Positions 1 to 11,818 of a stretch of 64,000 nt of DNA are shown in pieces. Position numbers and translations under genes: made by a program. Each line of letters begins with the position of its first letter. Within the stretch, counting starts at the first letter, position 1. The notes below the pieces were generated by a model. That model worked only from the letters and a program-made list of their open reading frames with translations. It made no database searches and was not told the origin of the DNA. Source of the DNA: Phaeodactylum tricornutum CCAP 1055/1 (lineage: Eukaryota; Bacillariophyta; Bacillariophyceae; Surirellales; Neidiaceae); assembly GCF_000150955.2 (NCBI RefSeq), contig NW_002238036.1, positions 76,815 through 140,814 of the forward strand. Reading direction: 5' to 3'.

Positions 1-1536
1 GATGAGGATGTAGTTATCGCAGCGATTTCGTTGAATGGACTCGAACTGCAATACGCTTCCTTGCGCTTACAGCACACCAAGGAAATCGCGTGTCTAGCGT
101 GCCAAGTCAACGCACTTGCTTTGGGAATTTTACCGCCTGGGCCGACCAGAGATAGTATTGTGTCAGATCGAAACTTCATGCTAAACCTTGTTCGAAAGAA
201 CCGCGGAGGTCGTATGATGCAATTTGTACCAGAACCTCTAAATCGTGATTGCGAACTGATAATGGAAGCTTTACAAAATGGGATGAAGCTGCGCTCTTGT
301 CCGATGGACTTCCAAAGTGACAAAGCTTTCTTGCTGAAAGCGTTCACCAAGAATTCCTTGCTGTATTTGGAGCTGAATTCTAAGCTTTGGACCGACCTCG
401 ACTTGGCCTTTGCAGCCGTCGTATCACTCAATTCTAGACCACTGGTCCTTGCTAAAGCTTTGGAGCGCGTACCTTCTCTGCTCTTGGAGCGGGATATCGT
501 CGTCACTTTGGTGGACAGAGGTGATGAGGAGTTATTAAGGAATTATTTTTCAAAACCAGATTTTGCCGCATGGCTAAATGATAAGGACCTCATGCTCCGA
601 GCAGTCAAGCAGCATCCAATGCTCTACGACGTCGTCACTGAGCCCCTGCAGTACGATGAAGATATTATAGTTGCGGCGATCACTCCAGGAACAGCATTGA
701 CTCTAATCGAAAAAATGAGTGCGGAGTTTCTTAAACAGCATGTCTCGATACCCGTGAAGGCATTGGAAGTTTCTCGCCCAGCAGCGCTACGATTCTTGCG
801 ACGTTGCATACCGGAAGAAGTGTGGCGACATCGAGATATGGCGATTGCCTGGATTAGGCGTGGATTTCCGCTGCTGGATCACTTCGAATATTTACTGAAA
901 GACGAAAATGTTTCATTGGAAATTGCGGAACACAATTGGCCCGAGTTCTTTCGGGTTGGGGTAAGCTTTCGCAGCAATCGAGAATTCATGCGAAGGGCGC
1001 TTGATTTGGACGGACGGGTCCTGCAATGGGCTGCGCCAGCGATACAGAATGATTTGGAGTTCCATACTAGAGCATTGGCTTCGCATCCGGGGGCGCTAGA
1101 GCCGTCTAATCTTTGTGACAGAAAGCTAGAACTCAACTTGTATGTGAAGAAAAAGCTTGATCTGCACCACGTATTTCTCCACGATTTTTTGCGAGGTATT
1201 GCCATTGCGACTCCACATGTGGCACCCTTGCGACGATCGCACCTGTCTATGCTAAATATAGGAGTCGAAACATCCGAAGCCTTTAAGTGGCTTATTGCCA
1301 AGTATTTGGGTGTCCCAATAGGAGAGGAGTTGAGTCTATTGCGTAAAGCTTTGCGGCACATGGAGGTAGCAGGGAAGACAAGTCCTGGAAGAGGTCTCCA
1401 CGGAAGAATGAGTTATAGGAGGCAAATGCTTTGGCGACAAGTCCTTGGACCTGACGAATTCCGGCAGCACATCCAGCTTGCGGCCAGGAATAATCGAAAT
1501 ATTGATTTTGAGGAGGATATTGGCATTGCCCTATAA
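1..1536 (+). CDS. DUF4116 repeat protein (5' truncated by window edge)
   Basis: The reading frame is open from base 1, so the true start lies upstream; the first candidate start (TTG at 31) is not an initiator. The visible part is about 511 residues. It is built of imperfect repeats of about 45–50 residues with the pattern 'D-hydrophobic-A-A-h-x-x-x-x-x-A-L', for example DEDVVIAAISLNGLELQYAS at the very start, which is the DUF4116 pattern. These repeats are expanded in diatoms, other protists and giant viruses; their biochemical role is unknown. The C-terminus has no such repeats and is basic (GKTSPGRGLHGRMSYRRQ). No signal peptide can be judged because the N-terminus is missing. I infer a helical repeat scaffold and nothing more. 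Confidence 0.75.
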   Translation, partial: DEDVVIAAISLNGLELQYASLRLQHTKEIACLACQVNALALGILPPGPTRDSIVSDRNFMLNLVRKNRGGRMMQFVPEPLNRDCELIMEALQNGMKLRSCPMDFQSDKAFLLKAFTKNSLLYLELNSKLWTDLDLAFAAVVSLNSRPLVLAKALERVPSLLLERDIVVTLVDRGDEELLRNYFSKPDFAAWLNDKDLMLRAVKQHPMLYDVVTEPLQYDEDIIVAAITPGTALTLIEKMSAEFLKQHVSIPVKALEVSRPAALRFLRRCIPEEVWRHRDMAIAWIRRGFPLLDHFEYLLKDENVSLEIAEHNWPEFFRVGVSFRSNREFMRRALDLDGRVLQWAAPAIQNDLEFHTRALASHPGALEPSNLCDRKLELNLYVKKKLDLHHVFLHDFLRGIAIATPHVAPLRRSHLSMLNIGVETSEAFKWLIAKYLGVPIGEELSLLRKALRHMEVAGKTSPGRGLHGRMSYRRQMLWRQVLGPDEFRQHIQLAARNNRNIDFEEDIGIAL

Positions 1537-2055
1537 GGCTGATATTTTGACCACAGACCTCTATGGGGGGATGGACGAATAGCCCCATATTCTCCAAATG
1601 AGATCTCTGGACAACACTGGCCTACATCACACTCACAGTCAGAAAGATATTGTTCTGATTCCTTTACCAAAATAGATGATCAGACCGCCTTAAATTCAGT
1701 AAACACCGCAAATAGCTTATTTGCGGTGTGATTGGGACAATTCTAACCCTAACGTATTATACTTAACAACTTTATGTCGCAAAGATATTGTATACACTAT
1801 GTACTGTAAAAATTACTTGTCATTGTGTTGTACTTTTTTGCAAGAGAGGGTTGTTCTCCTCCTTCAAGAGAGTTGTCTGTGAGTTCCTGTTGGCTTGCAT
1901 GCTTCTCCCAGTTTATAGCTTTTGTTGATAAATCTGACTGACAGTAAGGAGATCATGTGTTTCGGAAGGAAAAGTCTTAGTTATTGACTCGGCAATCAGG
2001 CCGGCTATCACTATTTAAGTGTATGCGAACCAAATATTTGCAAAACTCGTAACCA
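1537..2055. other. Intergenic spacer holding a perfect hairpin, then 5' flank of the copia element
   Basis: No coding region was recognised. The spacer holds the hairpin listed separately at 1703–1729 and AT-rich sequence leading into the retroelement. A 5' LTR may lie here, but I found no stretch matching the sequence downstream of the element, so it is not called. Confidence 0.4.
1703..1729. repeat. Perfect 12-bp inverted repeat with 3-nt loop
   Basis: ACACCGCAAATA and TATTTGCGGTGT flank the loop GCT. The arm TTATTTGCGGTGT recurs at about 11360, just beyond the repeat block, next to a second GCGGTGTTT. It could be a transposon terminus, a footprint or a 3'-end structure of the DUF4116 transcript; the sequence does not decide. 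Confidence 0.6.
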
Positions 2056-4602
2056 ATGATCAAAGGAAACTACTGTTGTTCCCGTTATGCCAAGCCCACC
2101 TTGCTAACACGTACTCAACTCGAAACTCTTTTTGAGGTTCCTTCCCGTCCTCAGGAAGAAATTAAAAAGTTCACCATGGCCGCAGCTCTCGCTCAAGTCC
2201 GTAACGCCCTTCAGGCGATTGGTATTGTCGACGCGTCTCATTGCGACGCCATTACCGAGTCCATCACTTCCGTCGAGGACTTCGTGTTCTTGACGGACAG
2301 CTTCATCAAGGATATGTGTAACACCCTCCGTCGTCCCGGGGGAAAACGTCCCAAATCCCAACACCGCTCAGCCAGGCGCCCCAGCGGTGATTCCCCGCTC
2401 TGGTGTCGCCATTTCTCCGACGGCTGAAGAGCGTTTGATCTTGCTTGAATATTAAAACCGTCACCTCAAGTTTACCTCTTGTCCGATCCCAGACCAGTTT
2501 CTTGCGGCTCGGGTCCTCTCCATGGCGGAGATTAAGCGCCGTGAGGAGGAAGACAAGACCCTGGCGAAGGATGCTACGGCTCCTTCCATGATTGATGACC
2601 TCAAGAAGATCCGCGAGGCCTTCGAGAATATCGAAGATTATCTTTCCAAGGTCCGCGGTACTACTGGCGTTCCTTTGCGCCATGTGATCCGCAACGACGA
2701 CGAAGTCCCGGACGATCCGGACAACATGTACCCAAGTGTTCTTGACAAAATGATTGCCCGTTGCCCGCATGACGGTGAAGACTTTGCCGCGGATAACAAT
2801 CAAGTTTGGTCCGTAATCCGGGCTTGTACCCATGGGGTCCTGCCTGGAGCTGGGTTTCTGCTCAAGCTCGTTCTCGAAACGGTCGTGCAGCTTGGTTGGC
2901 CCTCCGTTCTCACAACTTGGGCCGACTAACCAATCGAAGATCATGAACAAGGCCGAGGGAGACCTCGAAAACAAGTTTTATAGCGGTGAGCGCCGAAACT
3001 TTTCTTTCGAGCGTTTTGCCGAGATTCATCAGCAAGCCCACACCAATCACGACTAGTTCGGTGAGCCATTGACCGAAGCTGCCAAGGTCCGCAAGTTTTT
3101 GAAGCGCATTAAAGCCCCGTCTCTCGAATCGGCAATTGCTACCGTTTGTGCGACTGCAGCGTTGAAAAATGATTTTGAAGCTACTGTCAATTATATGAGT
3201 AAGTTTATTGACAAACAGAACCAGGCTCAGGTTCGTAACATTTCTTCTGCTTCTACAGGCCGCGGTGTTCGCGGCGGAAGAGGTGGCCGCGGTGGTTGCG
3301 GCGGTCGTCACGGTCAAGGCGGCCGCGGTGGTGGAAAAGGTAGACTGTTTAACAACGGCTCGACAAGCGGTATGACCGACCGCTACTACTCTTTTGAAGA
3401 GTAGGAGTCCATGAAAGCCAAACAGCGTCACCATGTGCACACTTTGCGCCAAAATGGCAGTGGCAATTGTCGTCGCAATGCGTCTGCTGTTGATACATCC
3501 AGTGATGCGGATTGTAACACTCGTCCCCGCCATGACAACAACACAACCTTGACTTCTAACACTTCTGCTGGCAAGCACATGTCCCAGCGAAGTGTGTCTG
3601 TTGTGTCCACTTGTCCTGTTGTGTCCGTCCAATCGGTTGGTACAAGCCATTTGTCCCGCTCCGATTTGGATTTGCATGCCGATACTTGTTGTGTCAGTTG
3701 CCATGCTTTTGTGTTTGAAGAAACTCATTGTAACGTCAATGTGAGGCCCTTTCTGTCTACGCTTGGATGTGCCCATTGTGTCCGCTGCTGTTGCATATGA
3801 CCACCCGTACACTTACGAAACTTTCATTTTGGTTTTCAATCAGGCTTTGCATTTCCTGAAGATGGAACACAACCTGATCAATCCGAATCAGCTTTGTATC
3901 AACAATGTCAAGCTGGATGAGTGTCCAAAGTTTTTGACTTGCAAGCCCACGGAGTCCTCACACTCCATCTTCTTCCCCAGCGAAAATTTTCGTTTGCCTT
4001 TGATGCTTGATGGCATCATTTCGTATTTGCCCTCTCGCAAGCCCAGTCGCGAAGAGTTTGATACTTGTACTCACCTTGTCATGACGTACGACAATCCTGT
4101 GTGGGACCCTCATTCTTTGGAATTTTCTCGTCAGGAGGAGCACTGCACCAATACCCGTGGTTTGGTGGTTCCAAGTAAGTCCCGTTGTACTGTCCGTGCT
4201 GTTACAAGCGTTGTTACGACAACATGTGCCCTCCGAGACCTTGTTGTCCGTCTCCACTCCGTTGGATGACGCTTGTTTTGTGACTTCCGTTCAGAATACT
4301 GTTGTCATTGGCTCTGTTGAATTGTCAAATCATTGTTACAAAGTCAGCCCTGATAAATTGGCTCATTATTGGAACATTGGCTTGGCTACTGCCAAACGCA
4401 CCCTACGCGTCACCATGCAGCGCGGTGTAAAGAAGATGGTCAATGGTGCTCTCGTGCAATGCGCGAAACCGGTTACTTTGCAGCTACCATTCCGTCACCT
4501 TTGAACAAATCTGTACACTGACACCATGTTTTATAAGCTTAAATTGTTGCATGGCAATACATGTGCCCAAGTTTTTGTCAGTGACATTGACTGGACGCGC
4601 GC

Positions 4603-5322
4603 TGTTACGGTATGCCTCCTTGCGACATGTCTCATGGACATGATTCGCCTAACATGGATGTCGCAAGTGTGAATCAAAACTATGCACATGGAGTTAAGGA
4701 GGCGCGCACAGAAATATTGTCAGCCTTATTTCGTGGCCACGTGGACTCACAATAAAGGGTGCATTTGTACGATTGCTATGTTTCCGGAGGCGCATGTGTT
4801 TAGTCCTTACTTGTCAGTTTACAAGACCAAGGTACAGTGAAATACGATCGAAACATAGGAGATACGATTGCGGGAACAAAAGAGGTACCACGAACCACAT
4901 GGTGGGATTGAACAAGATCCTATACTCACCATAGGTATCGTGCAAGGAACTTATAGTTCCGAAAGTATATATACATGTGAAAGAAAGGTTGCCTATTGAG
5001 ATTATGGCAGCTGCGGAAGATCAAAGATTCGATGGCATTTTGTGGGATTGTTCACTGGACTGAACAACAGATTGACTAGTTTGTAGAAGGTAATCACCCA
5101 CTCATTGTTTTATAAGTTCATTGATCCAAATTGCATTCTACGCATAGGTCCTCGTATCCGCTGTCTAACCCGTGGGGAGCGTCGTCAACGAGTTGAGTTT
5201 TACAGTCCCTAAGTCTCTTAGGTGTATCGCAGGTCGTTCGTCTCAACGCCCACCTTCGTTTACCACTCACTGTCCTAACAGCGATCTGTCCTACGGTTGT
5301 GCTTTGGTAGTACTCCGTATCA
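4603..5322 (+). mobile_element. Nested LTR-type insertion, copy 1 (720 bp), in the copia integrase region
   Basis: The segment begins TGTTACGG and ends CCGTATCA, so it has TG...CA ends, and it is flanked by a perfect 5-bp direct repeat CGCGC at 4598–4602 and 5323–5327. It has no coding capacity. Its right-hand 280 bp match the reverse complement of 6952–7235 closely, and its left end also matches the end of that segment. TG...CA ends, 5-bp target duplication and lack of internal genes fit a solo LTR. The orientation is arbitrary. The perfect target duplication suggests it is younger than copy 2. Confidence 0.78.
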
Positions 5323-6951
5323 CGCGCATACCCAATGAAATCTAAAGCCAAAGCCCATGAAGCGTTGGATCTGTTGTTCCATCGCAAAGGTGTCCCAGCT
5401 GCAATCATATCGGATGGTGCAAAGGAACTCACCCATGGCGAGTTCCGTCGAAAGGTGCGCTCAGCTGGCGCCCATGCATTAGAGATCAAGCCTTACTCTC
5501 CCTGGTTGAACCGTGCCGAAACAGTGATCAAGGCGCTGAAACAAATGACCAATACAGCAATGACTAAGTCAGGAGCCCCACTATGTTTGTGGGATATTTG
5601 TTCGGAATTACAAGGCCATATTTGGTCTTCCATTGCTCACAACATCTATGCTTTGAATGATGATGTGCCTAACACAGCAGTTTCCAGCAATACGTTGGAT
5701 ATTTCCCACTTGTGTGAATTGTCGTGGTATGAATGCCTTTGGTATCATGATCTGGTAGACTTCCCAGCAGACAAACGCAAGCTTGGATGATGGCTTGGAC
5801 TGTCTCACAACATTGGACATGTAATGTGTGCTCGTGTTCTTGCTGCAAATGGACAAATACTTGTTTGTACTACTTATTCCCCACTATCTGTTGCTGATCA
5901 CAACTCAGAGTCCGTAAAGAAACGGCAACTAGAGTTTGATGAGTCAATTAAGACAGAGTTTGGCAATCCAGATGTGTTCCGGTATTTATTGGTGACCCTG
6001 ATGAATTTGAGCCGTATTTGGATAACTTGACGGGGATCAAAGCTACCATGCCGGAAGCCAACAACTATGACCATGACACATTCAATCAATATATCAATGC
6101 TGAAGTATTACTCCCTGTAGGGGACTTGCTTTTCACCGGCAAAGTTATTGCTTGTAAGAAGGATCATGACAGCAACCCGGTTGGCCATTTCAATGTGAAT
6201 CCTATCCTTGACTCTTGTGTCCTTGAGGTACAGTTTAACAAAGGAGTTGTCAAAGAATTTGCTGCTAACATTATTGCCAAGCATATCTATTCTCAGGTTG
6301 ACAATGAAGGACGTTGCCATCCTATTTTAGATGAGATTATTGATCACCGCAAGGATGGCTCTGCTATTGCTCCCTACAACCTTTATGTCATCAATCATAA
6401 TGGTAACCAGCATATGCAATGTACCACCAAGGGATGGAAACAATCCATACAGTGGAAAGTTGGATCCGTCTCTTGGTTGCCACTTAAAGATCTGAAGGAA
6501 TCAGACCCTGTCAAAGTTGCTGAGTATGCTGTTGCAAACAAGTTGGTCCACAAGCCTGCCTTTGCATGGTGGGTTCCCCACACTCTTTGTAAGCAAGATA
6601 ACATTGTCTCTGCTGTGAAAACTTGTTATCAAAAGAAGACACACAAGTTTGGTATACGTATTCCCAAAACCGTTCTCGAAGCTCTCGAAATTGACCGGGA
6701 TACTTACACTTGTTGCAGGCCAACGCAATCAAAAAGGAGATAAAAAATGTGATGCCGGCTTTCAAGATCCTTGATCCTGGAGCCGCTGAACCTGTTGGTC
6801 ACACTTGTATTCCCTGTCACATGATTTTCGATGTGAAAATGGACTTCACTTGCAAAACCCAACTCGTTGCTGGGGGACATGTAACGGATCCTCCAAGCTC
6901 AATCACCTATGCCAGTGTTGTCTCATGCAATAGTGTCCGTCTTGCCTTTCT

Positions 6952-7594
6952 TGTTGCTTCTTACATAGTACAACCAATTTATGAACGTTAGACAGTAATG
7001 CTGTTTGACAGTATGTGGTAAACACAGGTTGGGTGTTATGACAAATGACCTGCAATACACCTATGCAAACCTAGGGACTGTTAAACTCACTTGCTGACAA
7101 TGCTCCCCACGGGTTATACAGCGGATACAAGGACCTATGTTATTACGCATTATTTGGATCAAAGAATTCCTAAAACAATGAGAAGTAGATTACATTCTAT
7201 AAACTAGTCAATCTTGTAAAGTCTGTTCAATCCAGTGAACAGTCTTACCAAAAACATAGCTAATCTTGAATCTTCCCACATGTGCATAAAACCTGTAAAT
7301 ATAAATCCCATATAGAATCCCATGGTGAGTAATGAATCTTGCTCCTTACTTGTCATGTGACTCGTGAGACTGGTTTTGTGTCTTTTCCTAACTGCCATTT
7401 GTATGTATCCTGTATTATGACTCCAGGATACTAATGACTTCCGTATTTAACGCGAATACGGTAAATTTGCGCAATAAGACCGACACAAACTCCACACGTG
7501 ACACGTAAACACCACGCCCATTGGATTGGCTCACACTTGCGTTTTCCATACTTATACATCCGAGGGACACGTCGCAAGGTAGTGTACCGTGACA
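6952..7594 (-). mobile_element. Nested LTR-type insertion, copy 2 (643 bp), in the copia reverse-transcriptase region
   Basis: This is the same family as 4603–5322 but in the opposite orientation. Read on the minus strand it starts TGTCACGGTA and ends GAAGCAACA. The flanks are TTTCT (6947–6951) and TTGCT (7595–7599), a near-match target duplication. Shared blocks include ACCCGTGGGGAGC and TTCACTGGAYTGAACA. It looks like a second solo LTR, older than copy 1 judging from the imperfect flanks. Confidence 0.75.
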
Positions 7595-9133
7595 TTGCTG
7601 CTTTCAACAACCTGGACATCCTTGGTACCGATGCCCAAAATGCGTATTTGAACGCGCCTGCCCGTGAAAAGGTTTACACCATCTGTGGTCCTGAGTTTGG
7701 ACCGTCCTGTGAGAATCAGTATGCAATCATCATTTGAGCTTTGTATGGTTTAAAGTCCAGTGGTGCTGCTTGGCGCGCTCATCTGGCCTCAACAATGCAG
7801 GAACTTAACTTCATTTCATGCCTGGCTGATCCAGATGTGGGGCTTTGTCCAGCTCAAAAGGCCAACGGTACGGAACATTTTGAATATATGTTGATTTATA
7901 CTGACAACTTTCTTTGCATCAGTTCACATCCGAAAAGTATCCTAGATTCTATTGGGAAGCATTTTAAGTTGAAGCCGGACAATCTAGCCCCCTGATCATT
8001 ATCTAGGAGCTAATATTGCTCAATTCTTGTTGCCGGACAATCCGACAAAAGAGCAATGGTCAATGAGTTCTACGGTTACATTAAACAAGCCGTGAAAAAA
8101 GTTGAATGAGACTTGCATGAAATCAGAAGAGCGTTAAGCAATTGTGCTTCCTCTCCAATGTTGACCAGTTATTGCCCCAAGTTAGATGTTTCTTCTGTTC
8201 TTGATCCTGATTGTGCTAATTATTTTCAGTCAGAGATTGGAGTATTGCAATGGGCAGTTGAACTTGGTCAAATTGACATCATGTGCTAAGTGTCTAAGTT
8301 GTCCTTGTTTCTTGCAATGCCACATGAGGGTCATTTAACTGCTGTTTTCAATGTCTTTGCTTATTTGAAATCTCACAATCGGTCACGCATGGTTTTTAAT
8401 GATACCTATGCTGTGATCAACAACCAATTTAAGGAAATTGTGGACTGGACGGACTTTTACAGTGATGTCAAAGAACCAATTCCTCCAAATGCACCGCAAC
8501 CTCGCGGTAAGACTGTTGAAATTTAATGTTTGTTGATGCTGACCATGCGGGAGACCATATTACTTGTTGTTCTTGTACAGGTGTTTTGATTTATGTGAAT
8601 TGTGCCCCAATTATGTGGTTTTCTAAGCGCCAGAATTCTGTCGAGACCTCCACCTTCGGAAGTGAGTTTGTTGCACCTAAGACCGCTCCTGAGATGATTC
8701 AAGGTCTACAATAAAAGCTGTGTATGATGGGTATTCCTATCAATGGAGCTGCTAGAATTTTGTGCGACAACAGCTCTGGAGTCGATGTTGAAGAAGAAGA
8801 GAAATGCCATTGCATACCACTTTGTTTGTGAATGTGTTGCCACGAAAGTTATCAAGATTGCGTATGAACCTATGGATGCAAATTTGGCTGATGCTCTTAC
8901 AAAGGTCCAGCCTGCTCCGAAACTTCAAGAACTCATACAGCATATTTTGTGGTGACATTGGTTTATTGAAGGGTTTGCCGACTTTCCTGTTCTTGACCGT
9001 CATTCTGGTTGGGACAAATTGCATTGCATTTGTTATATTGTGTGCAGCGTTGTGTGTGTTTGCCACTATTTTTCCCGTTGTGGTTTTGAGGGGACACATT
9101 GTCCTATGTGTGTCATAGTTCCAATGTGAGGGG

Positions 9134-9386
9134 ACTAGAAAAACCCCACGTCAAGCATCTGTCATATGTATGTTAGGCTAACACTGGTCTGCTCAGGCAG
9201 ATAATGGTGTAATTTGTGTTTTGCTCTGTTTTGTAACTACACTAGTGATCTTGTGCTATTCTAGTACAATTCTAGTTGGTTATTGTTGCAGTTTTCTAGT
9301 TTATCAGACCCAGAGTAGTTCTGTATCCCTGCGGGATCAAAGGTATAAAGCTTTCCAATGTTAAAGAGAGGACAAAGGAACAAATA
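9134..9386. other. 3' flank of the copia element, possibly LTR remnant
   Basis: No coding potential. The stretch lies between the putative polypurine tract and the terminal-inverted-repeat element, so it would be where a 3' LTR starts, but I could not match it to anything upstream of the gag region. Confidence 0.35.
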
Positions 9387-11223
9387 CCATAAAGGACGGA
9401 ACTTTGTAAAACCAAATGTACATCAATATCCGGTCACAACACCATATGACACCGTTACAAGACAATTTTCGGTCATGGAGGCAACTTGCTGGCCTGAGTA
9501 ATACCGCACTCTTCAAAAAACCGACGGTACGACGAATGCAGCGTCATTGCTCCCAAAAGGTTCACAAGAACATGTTCAAGAGGGTCCATGGTCAAAGCAG
9601 GGATGATTCTCAAATGCAACTGTCGGGCCATTCACACGCAACAGAATCCCGTGCACCAAGGACAAATGAGACAAACACAATATCTTGTGCACCAAGGACA
9701 AGCAAGATAACAATTAATCCAATTGACTTGTCAGCAGACCAAAAACAACAACAATGCCACTGGTCTTACCCAACGGATTGTTTTATTGCAATTCTATCAC
9801 AAAACCAGACAATCCCCAAACACACGGGAGCAAAGTGATTAGCAATCCAAGACTGTTAATTTGTCAATGTCAAGTATCTCCTGGCTTCTGAAGAAAGCAC
9901 AAGGTGATCAAGACTTGTCTGGCTTCTAATGAAGAGATACAAACTAACAGATATGGCTTTCACACAATTGTTGTTAAGATTTATAGCCTCTATACTAAAG
10001 AGCAAATCTGTTCACTGTCCATTTGGCCCCACAATCTGGCAAGCGCCATCATGGTCCGTTTCACTATTCTCCACGGTGTTATACACGGCACCGTGGGCAC
10101 ATTCATCATAGTTACCATGCTCCCTAGCATGGCAACAGTCGAGTCCCGAAAAAGTCACATCATGTTTCTGAATACTCAGCTAGGATTGCGACTGTCCAAA
10201 ATCATCCGTGTCAGATTAGTTTCGACAGGCTCGCCTTGGGTGCCACGACCCAAGTAGTGCGCGCCATTGCGCGAACCGGTACTCAAAACTGTCATTCCAG
10301 TTGACAGAGGACAAGGCATTACTAGACTAGATTAACTGACAATCATTGCAAGTACAGTAACCAAGAGAAGGTGGCACTTGTCTGAGAATTTTCATAGTAT
10401 GTCTAAATGTACAAAGATGGTAGTGGATACACAAATCATTTATTTTAAGCTAAATATTTCCAGTTCCACCTTTGTTTGACAACTCCAATAGTACTGCCAC
10501 TTCTCCTTTAGATTAATGCAGCATTGCATTGCCCCCTTTTCCTCTCCAATTTTCTGCGATCCTCTGAGTCACCGAAGAATTCAACAATTTGAGCCAACTT
10601 GCCATTGTAGACGCGTCTGTCCTTGATTTACTCTCGCGGACAATAATTGACTCTGCAGCAATCAATACCGTCTGTTATTCAGTATGCTGCAATGGCGGTT
10701 TCTTCTCCATTGCTGGTTATGACTTGAACAACGCGAAGGCAAACAACAGCATCCAACTGTAGAGTGGCATCACAGACAGTGTGCTCTTCACACAACCTTC
10801 CTGGGCTAGATTCTTCAATGCCAACAATTTCTACCCTAGCACCACTTGGATGGAATGCCATGTTGCCAATGATATTGGTATATGAAGTATAGAACAACTC
10901 TCGGTCAAGAGTTTACAGTTCAAAGCTCAAGTAGCATACAAAATATGAAATGCATTTGCCTCAAACGAGTGAAAACCGGCTGAATGTTTGCTATAATTTT
11001 AACCCTTAACCCTATTTTTGCATTTCAACATCAAAATCCGACTTTAAAATGAAAGTGTGCATTGCAGTTTTATAGTAGTATTAGAAACAATGGTATCATT
11101 TTGAAGCTGCGAATGAGACAAATCCACGTGTGGGGTTAGTTTCATGAATGATTTTGATTTGGTGTGTCTCGTAGCAAATGTAAATGAATTTTTGGAAAAG
11201 ATACAAAGTTCCGTCCTTTACGG
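9387..11223. mobile_element. Non-autonomous DNA transposon with terminal inverted repeats
   Basis: Left end CCATAAAGGACGGAACTTTG (9387–9406) and right end AAAGTTCCGTCCTTTACGG (ending 11223) are inverted copies; 21 of 22 bases match when extended to TA inside. Both ends abut a TA dinucleotide (9385–9386 and 11224–11225), as in Tc1/mariner-type TA target duplications. The 1.84-kb interior has no transposase that I recognise; an open frame of 140 codons at 9416–9838 has no familiar motif. An LTR-like repeat lies inside it. The element appears to have landed in the 3' flank of the copia fossil. Confidence 0.75.
9868..10306 (+). repeat. LTR-like dispersed repeat, copy A (439 bp)
   Basis: It begins TGTCAAGTATC and ends CCAGTTGACA, so the outer six bases TGTCAA/TTGACA are inverted copies with TG...CA ends, as in many LTRs. 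The whole unit recurs inverted at 26990–27998, where it is split by an insertion. No flanking target duplication was found for this copy. It carries no recognised gene and lies inside the inverted-repeat element at 9387–11223. Confidence 0.7.
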
Positions 11224-11225
11224 TA

Positions 11226-11818
11226 TACAGCTCTAGTAAAAAGGGGTTTTTGGTAGGGGAAAACTAAAGTGGCCATTTAAGATTCGAAATTTTGAATCAA
11301 AATGTTAGTCTTGTTTGCTATATTTCAGTCTTGTTTGCGGTATTTTTGGAAATGTTATTTGCGGTGTTTGCGGTGTTTTGGTCCAAAATACCGAATTAAC
11401 AGTAAAAGAGGCCTGGTAATCAGCAATACACAAGATATTCGCAGAGTCACATGTCACGACAAACCTACAATGGCAAAAGCCCTAACCCTGGTATAAATCC
11501 ATCCGCCCCGCATGGGTTCTTTCACTGTGCCTCGGGTTCCCACACTGGATGTGTTCCAATGTCGACTTCTCCGAGTCCGCTCGCTATTCTGGGAGACAAG
11601 AGATCAGGTGGAGCGTTGTGTAAATCGGCTCGTCATGATTTATCCTGCTGTTCCATTCCTTTCCAATTACAGTTAGTAGCACGCTCTCTGACGTTTTGTA
11701 ATCCTCAACAATCGTTCAGGTTTCTCCCTCTCGGACTGTGTACAAAAAACTGCCGATCCAGACGTGAGAAATAATCTATTGATCTCGGTAGACGAGATCT
11801 CAGCACGCAGGAACGAGA
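11226..11818. other. Intergenic spacer upstream of ATP23
   Basis: It contains two TTTGCGGT-type motifs near 11335–11375 that echo the hairpin at 1703–1729. The last 300 bp are GC-richer and are the probable promoter and 5' UTR of the ATP23 gene. No other gene was seen. Confidence 0.4.

Larger units (their letters stand above)
2056..9133 (+). mobile_element. Decayed Ty1/copia LTR retrotransposon, CoDi-like (fossil)
   Basis: Remains of a single copia-order element are in the expected order: gag from about 2176 with an 'IRRPGG'-type region and a Gly/Arg-rich tail near 3260–3340, a protease region near 3660 (LDLHADTCC), integrase about 4400–5800, reverse transcriptase about 6700–8000 (LVAGGHVTDPP, QNAYLNAP, YGLKSSGAAW), and RNase H about 8290–8955 (DADHAGD). 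A purine-rich GAGGGGA at 9126–9132 is a plausible polypurine tract. The domain order and motifs resemble the CoDi copia groups described from diatoms. The coding part is broken in many places, I judge more than ten, besides two nested insertions, so it is an old fossil. Neither LTR of this element could be delimited; the 3' flank also carries a later DNA element. Confidence 0.85.
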
